Both the position numbers and the translations under genes were made by a program. Of a stretch of DNA of 64,000 bases, positions 29,066 to 37,562 are shown one piece after another; position 1 is the stretch's first letter; every line of letters begins with the position of its first letter. The DNA comes from Bacteroidota bacterium (lineage in GTDB: Bacteria; Bacteroidota; Ignavibacteria; UBA10030): positions 62,001 to 126,000 of the forward strand of contig JALONQ010000001.1 in assembly GCA_025454835.1 (NCBI GenBank), read 5' to 3'. The notes beneath the pieces are model-generated. The model did not search any database and was not told where the DNA came from. It saw only the letters and a program-made list of their open reading frames with translations.

Positions 29066-30207
29066 CGCGCGAAGGTCGATCCTTTCCATTGGATCCGCGA
29101 GAGCCATCCAAGGGGCCCCACGATGATGACATACGCAACGTTCACGATCTCGAGCGGCAGGAACCAGGTCCACGCTCGTGCACGGCCAAAGCGAAGGTCG
29201 CCCAAAGCACAGAGGAACAGATCGGCGCACATCTTGATCACATACGCCGTCAGGAATCCATGTCCCGGCAAGGCGACAGCGGCGAGCAGGGCGCACGTCG
29301 CGAAAGCGTTCGTCCCATGATACACGGCGAGCCACGACTGGCTCCAAAGGTCGTACCATCGGCCGGCGGACAGATGACGCGTTCGCTGGCGATAGAGTTC
29401 CCGCCATGTTTCTGGAACCTCGGTGACCACGGTGGCTTCCGGAGACGGCATGGAGATGATCCGCCACGACGTCTGTCTGCGGATGCGCTGGACGAAGAGG
29501 TCGTCGTCGCCGCTGATCGATTCGTGTTGACCGGCGAAGCCTCCGACCCCGTCATACACGCTCCTTCGATAGGCAAGGTTGGAACCACTTGCCGTCCAAG
29601 CGAATCCAAGCCCGATCGAACCCGCCGAGAGGACCCCCGTTTTGTACTTCTCGTACTCGATGAAGCGGCGAAGGACCGATCCCAGCAGCGTTGTCGCGGT
29701 TCCGTCAGCGAAGGGAGTGTAGAATCCCACGGCCACGCCCACGTCAGGGCCCATCGCACGTTCGAGCGACTGAAGCCATGCAGGAGGGGGCGCCGTGTCG
29801 GCATCCGTGAAGCAGAGGATCGATCCGGTACTCGACGTGATACCGCATTCCAAGGCATGCTTCTTTGGGGCCGTGCCACTCGGGAGACGGTCGACCCGCA
29901 CGCATCGCAGCATCGGAAGCCGCTGTCGGTAACTGGCTACGACGTCCGCCGTCCCGTCGTCAGAACGGTCGTCGACCACGACGATCTCGTCGGGACGACG
30001 AACCTGTCGGGTCAGAGATTCGAGCGCCAAGCCGATGCGTTTCGCTTCATTGCGCGCGGCGATGATCACGCTCATACGCTCCGTTCCGCCGGGGCTCGTG
30101 GACGTCCGGCGAAAGAGGCCGGCGAGCACCACCAGATGGAGCGCCGCATAGACGGTGGCGGCCCCGATGGCGATCGACGCAAGAAGGGGAAGGTGGTCCG
30201 AGAACAT
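29062..30207 (-). CDS. Glycosyltransferase family 2, membrane-associated
   Basis: 'MSVIIAARNEAKRIGLALESLTRQVRRPDEIVVVDDRSDDGTADVV', 'SILCFTDADTAPPPAWLQSLE', 'YRQRTRHLSAGRW'. Confidence 0.9.
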   Translation of the reverse strand: MFSDHLPLLASIAIGAATVYAALHLVVLAGLFRRTSTSPGGTERMSVIIAARNEAKRIGLALESLTRQVRRPDEIVVVDDRSDDGTADVVASYRQRLPMLRCVRVDRLPSGTAPKKHALECGITSSTGSILCFTDADTAPPPAWLQSLERAMGPDVGVAVGFYTPFADGTATTLLGSVLRRFIEYEKYKTGVLSAGSIGLGFAWTASGSNLAYRRSVYDGVGGFAGQHESISGDDDLFVQRIRRQTSWRIISMPSPEATVVTEVPETWRELYRQRTRHLSAGRWYDLWSQSWLAVYHGTNAFATCALLAAVALPGHGFLTAYVIKMCADLFLCALGDLRFGRARAWTWFLPLEIVNVAYVIIVGPLGWLSRIQWKGSTFAR

Positions 30208-30250
30208 ACGCTTTCAGGCCATGATAGCGAGTCTTTTCCTGTGAAGCATC

Positions 30251-30280
30251 TTTCACGCGAGCACATGTTCTTCTATATTC
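30251..30280 (+). promoter_or_regulatory. Putative promoter TTT-N20-TATATTC upstream of udk
   Basis: TTT 30251-30253, TATATTC 30274-30280; weaker match. Confidence 0.3.
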
Positions 30281-30306
30281 TCGGAACGACCTCTCCAACC
30301 TCTCAC

Positions 30307-30924
30307 ATGAAACCCCTCGTTATCGGCGTCGCCGGAGGCAGCGGTTCCGGCAAGACCTCCGTCACCAACAAGATCCTCGAGCAGCTCGACGCTTCGCGCG
30401 TCCTGATCATTCAACATGATTCATACTACCGGGACCTCTCGACGTACGGTGGAGCCACTCCCGGTGAGATCAACTTCGACCATCCCGATTCGCTCGAGAC
30501 CTCACTCCTCGTAGAACACATCGGGACACTGCGAAAAGGGCAGAGGGTCGAGGTGCCCATGTACAACTTCGCGACCCACCGACGAATGGCCGAGACCCAA
30601 AGCAAGGCCCCTCATGACATTATCATCATCGACGGGATCCTGCTCTTCGTCGACGAAGCCTTGCGCGAACTGCTGGACATCCGCATCTATGTCGACACCG
30701 ACGCAGATGAGCGCCTGATCCGGCGCATCAAGCGGGACATCCTGGAGCGCGGCAGGTCTTTGGAATCTGTCATGCACCAGTATCTGGACACCGTGAAGCC
30801 GATGCACCTGCAGTTCGTCGAGCCGAGCAAGCATTGGGCAGATGTCATTATCCCGCGAGGTGCGGAGAATGCCGTTGCCATCGACATGGTCGTGACCAAG
30901 ATCAACGCCTTGTTGAATCGATGA
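30307..30924 (+). CDS. udk: Uridine kinase
   Basis: 'VIGVAGGSGSGKTSVTNKI', 'HDSYYRD', 'NFDHPDSLETSLL', 'IDGILLFVDEALRELLDIRIYVDTDADERLIRRIKRD'. Start at MKPLVIG. Confidence 0.96.
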   Translation: MKPLVIGVAGGSGSGKTSVTNKILEQLDASRVLIIQHDSYYRDLSTYGGATPGEINFDHPDSLETSLLVEHIGTLRKGQRVEVPMYNFATHRRMAETQSKAPHDIIIIDGILLFVDEALRELLDIRIYVDTDADERLIRRIKRDILERGRSLESVMHQYLDTVKPMHLQFVEPSKHWADVIIPRGAENAVAIDMVVTKINALLNR

Positions 30925-30930
30925 CCGGGC

Positions 30931-30963
30931 ACCCGGAAGTTGGCAGTGAACCGGGCTTTTTGT
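30931..30963 (+). terminator. Possible terminator after udk
   Basis: ACCCGG...CCGGGC stem with loop of about 14 nt, then TTTTTG. Confidence 0.45.
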
Positions 30964-30992
30964 TGCGAATACGTCAAATTTCGGTTATGTTT
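30963..30992 (+). promoter_or_regulatory. Putative promoter TTG-N20-TATGTTT upstream of the M16 peptidase gene
   Basis: TTG 30963-30965, TATGTTT 30986-30992. Confidence 0.5.
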
Positions 30993-31072
30993 TAATAAGT
31001 TCCTTCAAACCACGACGGTATCTGTCCGTGGCTTCGTCTCATGTCGGCCTTCAACGAACACCCACAGCGCCC

Positions 31073-32365
31073 ATGCAGTATCGGAACCGCACGGCAACAG
31101 CGGATCGTGTCACCTCGAATTACCGAAAGACCGTTCTTTCGAATGGGGTCCGGATCGTGTCCGAGGAGATCCCCTTTGTACGCTCGGTCTCTGTGGGTCT
31201 CTGGGTCGATTCGGGCTCGCGCGACGAACCCGCAGCCCTGAACGGCATTTCGCATTTTCTTGAGCACATGGTGTTCAAGGGGACCGATCGCCGAAGCATC
31301 ACGGATATCGCGCGGAGCCTCGAGTCGGTCGGCGGCTATCTCAACGCGTTCACGGGCAAGGAACACACGTGCTACTATGCCCGCGCCCTCGACGAGCACC
31401 TGCCGCTCGCGCTTGACGTCACTGCCGACCTGTTGCTACACGCCACATTCCCGGCCAAAGAGCTTGAGAAGGAAAAGGGCGTGGTGATCGAGGAGTTACG
31501 GAACGTCGAGGACGATCCGGACGACCTCATCCACGACATCACCGAGCGCGAGGTCTTTGGACGGCATCCTCTTGGCATGCCGGTGATCGGCACCGAGCGG
31601 ACGGTCCGCGCGTTCTCCCGCAACGATCTGACGGCGCATCGCGAGCAGATCTACACCCCGGACCGGATCGTCGTGGCTGCCGCTGGCCGGTTGAAACACG
31701 ACGAGCTTGTTCGGCTCGTGGAAAGATCGCTCGGTGGACTCAAGGCGTCTCGCCGACCGGCCCGTCGTGCCAAGCCGCAGCGTCAGCGCGGCAGAGAGGT
31801 CCGGCAATCGAAGCCGATCCAACAGGCCCATCTGTGCTTGGGCACCGTCGGATACAGCGTGCATCAACGACAACGCTTTCCGATGCTCGTGATGAACACG
31901 TTGCTGGGTGACGGCATGAGTTCGCGCCTCTTCCAGTCCATTCGGGAACGGCGCGGGTTCGCCTATACGGTCTACAGCTACGCGAACACCATGACGGATA
32001 CAGGAACATTCGGCGTCTATGCCGGGCTCGATGCGACGAATGTTGAGCGCGTTCGCGATCTGGTCTGGAGCGAATTCACCTCCTTGCGAACCAAACCGGT
32101 GCCTGCGGCCGAACTTCGTCGCACGAAGGACCAGCTCAAGGGGAGCATGATGCTCAACCTCGAGAGCATACCGAATCGAATGATGCGTCTCGGCGGGTCG
32201 GAGCTTTCCCTCGGGAGACTCCCGTCGCTCGAAGCGGTGCTCGAGTCGATCGATGCCGTTACCGCGGCCGACATCCAACGGGTCGCCGAGTCCCTGTTCC
32301 GACCCGAGCGGTTCGCTACGGTGATCCTCGAACCGTCGGGCAGCGCCCCGAAAGAAAGACCATGA
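31073..32365 (+). CDS. M16 family zinc peptidase (pitrilysin-like)
   Basis: 'GISHFLEHMVFKGT' (HxxEH) and 'RSLESVGGYLNAFTGKEHTCYYARAL'. Start at MQYRNRT likely; the ORF opens at 31028. Confidence 0.94.
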   Translation: MQYRNRTATADRVTSNYRKTVLSNGVRIVSEEIPFVRSVSVGLWVDSGSRDEPAALNGISHFLEHMVFKGTDRRSITDIARSLESVGGYLNAFTGKEHTCYYARALDEHLPLALDVTADLLLHATFPAKELEKEKGVVIEELRNVEDDPDDLIHDITEREVFGRHPLGMPVIGTERTVRAFSRNDLTAHREQIYTPDRIVVAAAGRLKHDELVRLVERSLGGLKASRRPARRAKPQRQRGREVRQSKPIQQAHLCLGTVGYSVHQRQRFPMLVMNTLLGDGMSSRLFQSIRERRGFAYTVYSYANTMTDTGTFGVYAGLDATNVERVRDLVWSEFTSLRTKPVPAAELRRTKDQLKGSMMLNLESIPNRMMRLGGSELSLGRLPSLEAVLESIDAVTAADIQRVAESLFRPERFATVILEPSGSAPKERP

Positions 32366-33591
32366 ACGAAATGCAGGCGCAGGAAACGCGTACCATTGTC
32401 GGGCTTTCCGAGCGAGCTCGCGTCATGCAGGCGTCGCCGCTCCGGAAACTCGCTGCCCTTGCCGAGCAACGCAAGAAAACCGGCATCAAGGTCTTTCATC
32501 TCAATATCGGGCAACCCGACCTGCCGACGGCCCCCGCCGTGTTCGAGGCGATGCGAGGCTTCGACCAGAAGACCCTTGCCTACGCGCCATCCAACGGCCT
32601 ACCCGTCGCGATCAACGCCTGGAAGAACTACCTGGGCCACCACGGCATCCACTTCGAGGAATCCGAGCTGATCGTGACAGCCGGCGGCTCCGAAGCGCTC
32701 ATCTTCGCCATGTGCGCCGTCGCCGACGCGGGTGAAGAGGTCGTCGTGTTCGAACCCTTCTACACCAACTACAACGGCTTCGCCACGATCGCAAACGTCC
32801 GACTCGTTCCCGTGCCGCTGTCGATCGAGAACGGGTTCCATCTTCCGCCGGAAGACATCATCGAGAGGGCGATCACGTCACGAACGAGGGCGATCCTCTT
32901 CTGCAATCCGTCCAACCCGACGGGAACGATCTACGGCCGCGACGAGGTCGAACGGCTGGTGCGCCTGGCCCTCAAGCACAACCTCTACATCATCTCGGAC
33001 GAGGTGTACCGCGAGTTCGCTTACGATGCCGATGCGATCAGCATCATGGGTTTCCCCGAGGTGGCCGACCGGGCGATCCTCTGCGACAGCTCCTCGAAAC
33101 GATTTAACGTGTGCGGCGCCCGTATCGGAGTGCTCGCCAGTCACCACAAGGGGGTCGTCGAGACGGCGCTGAAGTTCGGCATGGCCCGCCTTTCTGTCGC
33201 CACGGTGGAGCAGGTGGCGATCGCGCCGTTGCTCAACGATCCCGAGCCGTATGTGCGGCCGATCGTCGAGGAGTTTCGGCATCGGCGCGACGTCGTGGTC
33301 GAGGGACTGAGGACGATCCCGGGCGTCACGTCGTACAAACCGGAGGGGGCGTTCTACATCGTCATCGGACTTCCCGTCAAGGATGCCGAGCACTTCGCCC
33401 GGTGGCTCATCAACGATTTCGAGCTGAACGGGGAGACCGTATTGCTCGCCCCCGCAGCAGGATTCTACGCAACGCCCGGACAAGGGGCGAACGAGGCCCG
33501 CCTCGCTTTCATGCTGAAGGCTTCCGAGTTGAAGCGCTCAATCGACATTGTTCACGCAGCCCTGGGATCGTATGCCAAAGGTCACCATTGA
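32362..33591 (+). CDS. Pyridoxal-phosphate-dependent aminotransferase, class I
   Basis: 'FHLNIGQPDLPTAPAV', 'TAGGSEALIFAMCAV', 'FCNPSNPTGTIYGRDEV', 'CDSSSKRFNVCGARIG' (PLP lysine region). Confidence 0.95.
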   Translation: MNEMQAQETRTIVGLSERARVMQASPLRKLAALAEQRKKTGIKVFHLNIGQPDLPTAPAVFEAMRGFDQKTLAYAPSNGLPVAINAWKNYLGHHGIHFEESELIVTAGGSEALIFAMCAVADAGEEVVVFEPFYTNYNGFATIANVRLVPVPLSIENGFHLPPEDIIERAITSRTRAILFCNPSNPTGTIYGRDEVERLVRLALKHNLYIISDEVYREFAYDADAISIMGFPEVADRAILCDSSSKRFNVCGARIGVLASHHKGVVETALKFGMARLSVATVEQVAIAPLLNDPEPYVRPIVEEFRHRRDVVVEGLRTIPGVTSYKPEGAFYIVIGLPVKDAEHFARWLINDFELNGETVLLAPAAGFYATPGQGANEARLAFMLKASELKRSIDIVHAALGSYAKGHH

Positions 33592-35257
33592 CGGACGCAC
33601 GTTCGACGCCCCGGCGGGTCGGACGATCATCGATATCGCGGCGCAGAATGGGATCGAGATCCCGCACTTCTGCTGGCACCCAAAACTGACGCCCGCCGGC
33701 AACTGCCGGATGTGCCTCGTCGAGGTCGAGAAAATGCCCAAGCTGGCCATCGCCTGCATGACGACGGTGGCCGACGGGATGGTCGTCCAAACGGCGAGCG
33801 AAAAGGTCCTGAACGCCCGGCACGCGGTGATGGAGTTCCTGCTCATCAACCACCCGCTCGATTGTCCGATCTGCGACGAAGCGGGGGAGTGCAAGTTGCA
33901 GGACTACGCCTACAAGTACAGCATCGGCGAGAGCCGGTTCGAAGAGGACAAGGTCCACAAGCCAAAGCGCGTAGAACTCGGGCCGAACGTCCTGCTCGAC
34001 GTCGAGCGCTGCATCATGTGCTCTCGATGCGTGCGCTTTTCGGACGAGATCGCGCACCAGCCGGTGCTCACATTCACGCAGCGAGGCACGCATGTCGTGC
34101 TCACGACCTTCCCCGACACCCAGCTCGATAATCGCTATTCGATGAATGTCATCGAGCTCTGCCCGGTCGGCGCACTCACGAGCCGCGATTTCCGCTTCAA
34201 GGCGCGCGTATGGGAGATGTCGTCGACGGACAGCGTGTGCACCGGTTGCGCTCGCGGCTGCAACACGAACGTGTGGGTCCGCAACAATGAGATCCTCCGC
34301 CTCACGCCACGGCACAACGAGGAGGTCAACTCGTACTGGATGTGTGATGACGGCCGCCTGAAGACGTTCAAACATGTGAACGCGGCCGAGCGGCTCTCTG
34401 CACCCCTCGTGCGCAAAGAGGGACAGCTGATGGAGACCGGCTGGGACGAAGCGATCGCGAAGGCTGTCTCTGAGCTTCGTCTCTTTCGGAAGAATGAGAT
34501 CGCCGCGCTCGGATCCGGTTTTTCGTCGAACGAAGACAACTATCTCCTCCAGAAATTCTTCCGCGAGACGGTGGGCACCCGCCTGGTCGACCTGGTCGAA
34601 CATGTCGTGGAAGGAGACCAGGATGATCTGCTCATCCGAGCCGACAAGACCCCCAACACCACGGGAGCGCGCGAGGTCGGAGTGCGTCCCGGCCCGGCCG
34701 GCGAAGACCTGGCATCGATCCTCCAGGGCGTCCGCGATGGATCGATCAAGGCGCTCTATGTGCTTGAGGACGATATTGCCGCAGACCCCGCCGTCCGAGA
34801 GGTGCTGGGAAACCTCGAACTCCTCATCGTGCACGCCCATCAGCGGAATGCCACGACCGAGTTCGCTGACATCGTTTTCGCGGCTTCGACCTTCGCGGAG
34901 CGGAATGGGACCTTCGTCAACTTCCAGCGACATGTGCAGCGGTTCCGTCCCGCGGTCGCTACACAGGAACAGGATCGCGCTCTCGACGGGTTCAACATGA
35001 GTCGATGGGACAAGTTCGCGGCACACAACGACCGGTGGGGAAGGGGCTCCCGCCGGGATGCGAGGCCCTCCTGGCGCATCCTCGCGGCGCTGGCGGTGGT
35101 GTATGGCGTCAAGTACAGGTATCAGACCGCTGAGGACGTTTTCCGAGAGATCACGGAGCGTGTTCCAACATTCAAGGGGATGTCGTACCTCGCCGTCGGC
35201 AGCCGTGGCAGAACTTTGGCCGCGGCCGGTACCACAGCACCCGCACCCGTTGCTTGA
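33572..35257 (+). CDS. nuoG: NADH-quinone oxidoreductase subunit G-like (2Fe-2S + 4Fe-4S; truncated molybdopterin-type domain)
   Basis: 'IEIPHFCWHPKLTPAGNCRMCLVEVEKMPKLAIACMT', 'HPLDCPICDEAGECKLQDYAYKY', 'DVERCIMCSRCVRFSDEI', 'CTGCARGCNTNVWVRNNEILRLTPR'. Confidence 0.93.
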   Translation: MPKVTIDGRTFDAPAGRTIIDIAAQNGIEIPHFCWHPKLTPAGNCRMCLVEVEKMPKLAIACMTTVADGMVVQTASEKVLNARHAVMEFLLINHPLDCPICDEAGECKLQDYAYKYSIGESRFEEDKVHKPKRVELGPNVLLDVERCIMCSRCVRFSDEIAHQPVLTFTQRGTHVVLTTFPDTQLDNRYSMNVIELCPVGALTSRDFRFKARVWEMSSTDSVCTGCARGCNTNVWVRNNEILRLTPRHNEEVNSYWMCDDGRLKTFKHVNAAERLSAPLVRKEGQLMETGWDEAIAKAVSELRLFRKNEIAALGSGFSSNEDNYLLQKFFRETVGTRLVDLVEHVVEGDQDDLLIRADKTPNTTGAREVGVRPGPAGEDLASILQGVRDGSIKALYVLEDDIAADPAVREVLGNLELLIVHAHQRNATTEFADIVFAASTFAERNGTFVNFQRHVQRFRPAVATQEQDRALDGFNMSRWDKFAAHNDRWGRGSRRDARPSWRILAALAVVYGVKYRYQTAEDVFREITERVPTFKGMSYLAVGSRGRTLAAAGTTAPAPVA

Positions 35258-35260
35258 GCC

Positions 35261-36298
35261 ATGGACCTTCTCGAACCCATCATTAAGATCGCCGTCGTCC
35301 TCGGTGCGCTCCTGACCGCGTCTGCGATCGTCGTTCTGTTCGATCGCAAGTTCAGCGCCTATATCCAGAATCGGTACGGGCCGAATCGTGTCGGCCCCGG
35401 TGGATGGATGCAATCGATCGCCGACGTCGTGAAGCTGGTGATGAAAGAGGATATCGTGCCCAAAGCCGCGAATCGGTTTGTGCATGACCTTGCGCCCATG
35501 ATCTCGATCACCGTCGCTCTCACAACGTTCGCGGTCATCCCGTTCGGCGACACGATCCCGCTCTTCGGCAAGGAGTACAACCTCATCATCGCAGACGTCA
35601 ACGTCGGCATCTTGTACATCCTCGCCATGACGGGCATGGGTGTCTACGGATTGACGTTGGCCGGCTGGTCCTCGAACAACAAGTATTCCCTCTTCGGCGG
35701 GTTGCGTTCGTCGGCGCAGCTCATCAGCTACGAGCTTTCAATGGGCCTGTCGCTCATCGGCGTGATCATGATCGCCGGCACCCTGCAGATCGACGACATC
35801 GTGCGCAGCCAGACCGGATATTGGTTTGGCTGGATACCGCAGTGGAACGTCATCTCGCAGCCGATCGGCTTCATCACCTTCTTCGTGGCGTCGTTCGCCG
35901 AGACCAACCGCCTCCCCTTTGACCTGCCCGAAGCCGAGCCGGAACTCGTCGGAGGATATCACACGGAGTACTCGGGAATGAAGTTCGGATTGTTCTTCCT
36001 GTCAGAGTACGCCAATATGATCGTGTCAAGCGCGCTCATCACGGCGCTCTTCCTCGGCGGCTGGCACCTCCCGTTCGCGGAGACCTGGGGCCTCGATCCC
36101 CTCGTCCTCGCGCTGCTGAAGATCGGCGCTTTCATGTTCAAGATGTTCATCATCATCAGCTTTTACGTCGTCATCCGCTGGACGCTTCCCCGTTTTCGTT
36201 ACGACCAGTTGATGAATCTTGGCTGGAAAGTGATGCTGCCCGTGTCCATCGCAAACGTCCTCGCCACCGGCGTGGTTATGCTCTGGCTTACGAGGTAA
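35261..36298 (+). CDS. nuoH: NADH-quinone oxidoreductase subunit H
   Basis: 'FSAYIQNRYGPNRVGPGGWMQSIADVVKLVMKEDI', 'AETNRLPFDLPEAEPELVGGYHTEYSGMKFGLFFLSEYANMI'. Confidence 0.97.
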   Translation: MDLLEPIIKIAVVLGALLTASAIVVLFDRKFSAYIQNRYGPNRVGPGGWMQSIADVVKLVMKEDIVPKAANRFVHDLAPMISITVALTTFAVIPFGDTIPLFGKEYNLIIADVNVGILYILAMTGMGVYGLTLAGWSSNNKYSLFGGLRSSAQLISYELSMGLSLIGVIMIAGTLQIDDIVRSQTGYWFGWIPQWNVISQPIGFITFFVASFAETNRLPFDLPEAEPELVGGYHTEYSGMKFGLFFLSEYANMIVSSALITALFLGGWHLPFAETWGLDPLVLALLKIGAFMFKMFIIISFYVVIRWTLPRFRYDQLMNLGWKVMLPVSIANVLATGVVMLWLTR

Positions 36299-36306
36299 GG
36301 TGACGC

Positions 36307-36807
36307 ATGTCCTCGAATGACAAGATGATCCGCACCAAAGACCTGACGTTCCTCGAGAAGATCTATCTTCCGGAGATCGTGAAGGGTCTTTTCCTCACCG
36401 TCCGGCAGATGTTCAAGCCGAAGGTCACCGTGCAATACCCGGAGGAGCGCTTTGAGCCGCCGGCACAATTCCGCGGTCGACCGGTTCTCGTGCATGAGAA
36501 CGGAGTGGAGCGGTGCGTCGCATGCGGCCTCTGCTCCCGCGTGTGCCCAGCGCTCGCCATCGAGGTCCAGGCGGCCGAAACGCCGCTCGACAAGGAACGA
36601 TACCCGGAAAAGTTCGAGATCAACATGATCCGCTGTATCTTCTGTGGCTTCTGCGAAGAGGTCTGTCCGGAAGAGGCGATCATCATGAGCAACGAATACC
36701 TGCTCGTCTTCCAGAGCCAGGAGGAAGCTGTATTCGGCAAGGACAAGTTGCTCAAGTCGGCCGAGGAGATGCGACCGAGACTGGAGTTTCTGAGGGATCA
36801 TCGATAA
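36307..36807 (+). CDS. nuoI: NADH-quinone oxidoreductase subunit I
   Basis: Two 4Fe-4S motifs, 'CVACGLCSRVCPALAIEVQ' and 'CIFCGFCEEVCPEEAIIMS'. Confidence 0.96.
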   Translation: MSSNDKMIRTKDLTFLEKIYLPEIVKGLFLTVRQMFKPKVTVQYPEERFEPPAQFRGRPVLVHENGVERCVACGLCSRVCPALAIEVQAAETPLDKERYPEKFEINMIRCIFCGFCEEVCPEEAIIMSNEYLLVFQSQEEAVFGKDKLLKSAEEMRPRLEFLRDHR

Positions 36808-36892
36808 GCGAACGACCGCGAAGAACACGAAGGCGAATTGAGATCCAACGGCACGAAGGTCTGATCTGGAGCTTTGACGCGAGGAGGGAAGA

Positions 36893-37321
36893 ATGAAGAA
36901 CCGTTTCCAGGCTCTCCGCATCATCGTCACCGCCCTCACTGCGGGACAGCTGGCCTTCTTGGCCGTCGTCTTCGCCCTCCAGCGCTCTGTCGCACCCCCC
37001 GAATCATTCGATCCGACGATCCTCCCGATCGTTGCCACCATCGTCCTTCTGTCTTCGGCCACGGCGAGCATCATGCTGGGGCGCATGCTTCGCGACAAGG
37101 CGGCGACGTTCCCGGACGAGGCGTCCCGCTGGTCCGCGTACCAAACCTCCGTAATCATCCGCCTCGCCCTGCCAGAGGGCGCATCGTTCCTGGTCATCGT
37201 TTTCTACCTCCTGACGGGGGAGTGGTTGTTCCTCCTGTTCTTCATTGCCTCATTTGGGGCGTTCCTGTTCCAGAAGCCTTCAGAAGACGAATGGGAACGC
37301 GTGAGGTCAGGCTCGGCGTAG
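36893..37321 (+). CDS. Small multi-TM protein of unknown function
   Basis: About four hydrophobic segments; purine-rich GAGGAGGGA before ATG. Confidence 0.7.
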   Translation: MKNRFQALRIIVTALTAGQLAFLAVVFALQRSVAPPESFDPTILPIVATIVLLSSATASIMLGRMLRDKAATFPDEASRWSAYQTSVIIRLALPEGASFLVIVFYLLTGEWLFLLFFIASFGAFLFQKPSEDEWERVRSGSA

Positions 37322-37562
37322 CGCCCGACTCCGTCAGGAGCGGAGCCACACGGGCCCGCGAAGCGCCGGGCAAGCGGTCGTAGTCCGAATCAACACGAGA
37401 GGCCTGTAGCACGGGTCCAGGTTCCATCGGTCCGTCCCATCGCCTTCTGCGTGTTACGGTCCTCCGTCAGAAACTTCGTGCTCTTCATGGTGACGTCGTT
37501 GCTCTTGTGGCTCTGAAGTAACCCTGGTTCTCCAGGCACACCAACCATCTGAGGGGTGGTTC

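Noticed and set aside
29089-30306. Extended N-terminus of the 611-aa plus-strand ORF fused to udk
   Set aside because: Only MKPLVIGVAGGSGSGK onward resembles uridine kinase; the upstream part is antisense to a GT2 gene.
33509-35485. 658-aa minus-strand ORF
   Set aside because: Antisense to nuoG, which has clear Fe-S motifs; long shadow ORFs are common in high-GC DNA. The protein shows no recognisable domain.
36808-36892. Repeat-like phrase ACCGCGAAGAACACGAAGG and a second CACGAAGG
   Set aside because: Too short and only two partial copies; not enough to call a repeat without genome-wide search.
37322-37562. Non-coding 241-bp gap before comM as possible ncRNA
   Set aside because: No tRNA-like fold, T tract, or promoter-like box found by eye; needs covariance search before any claim.
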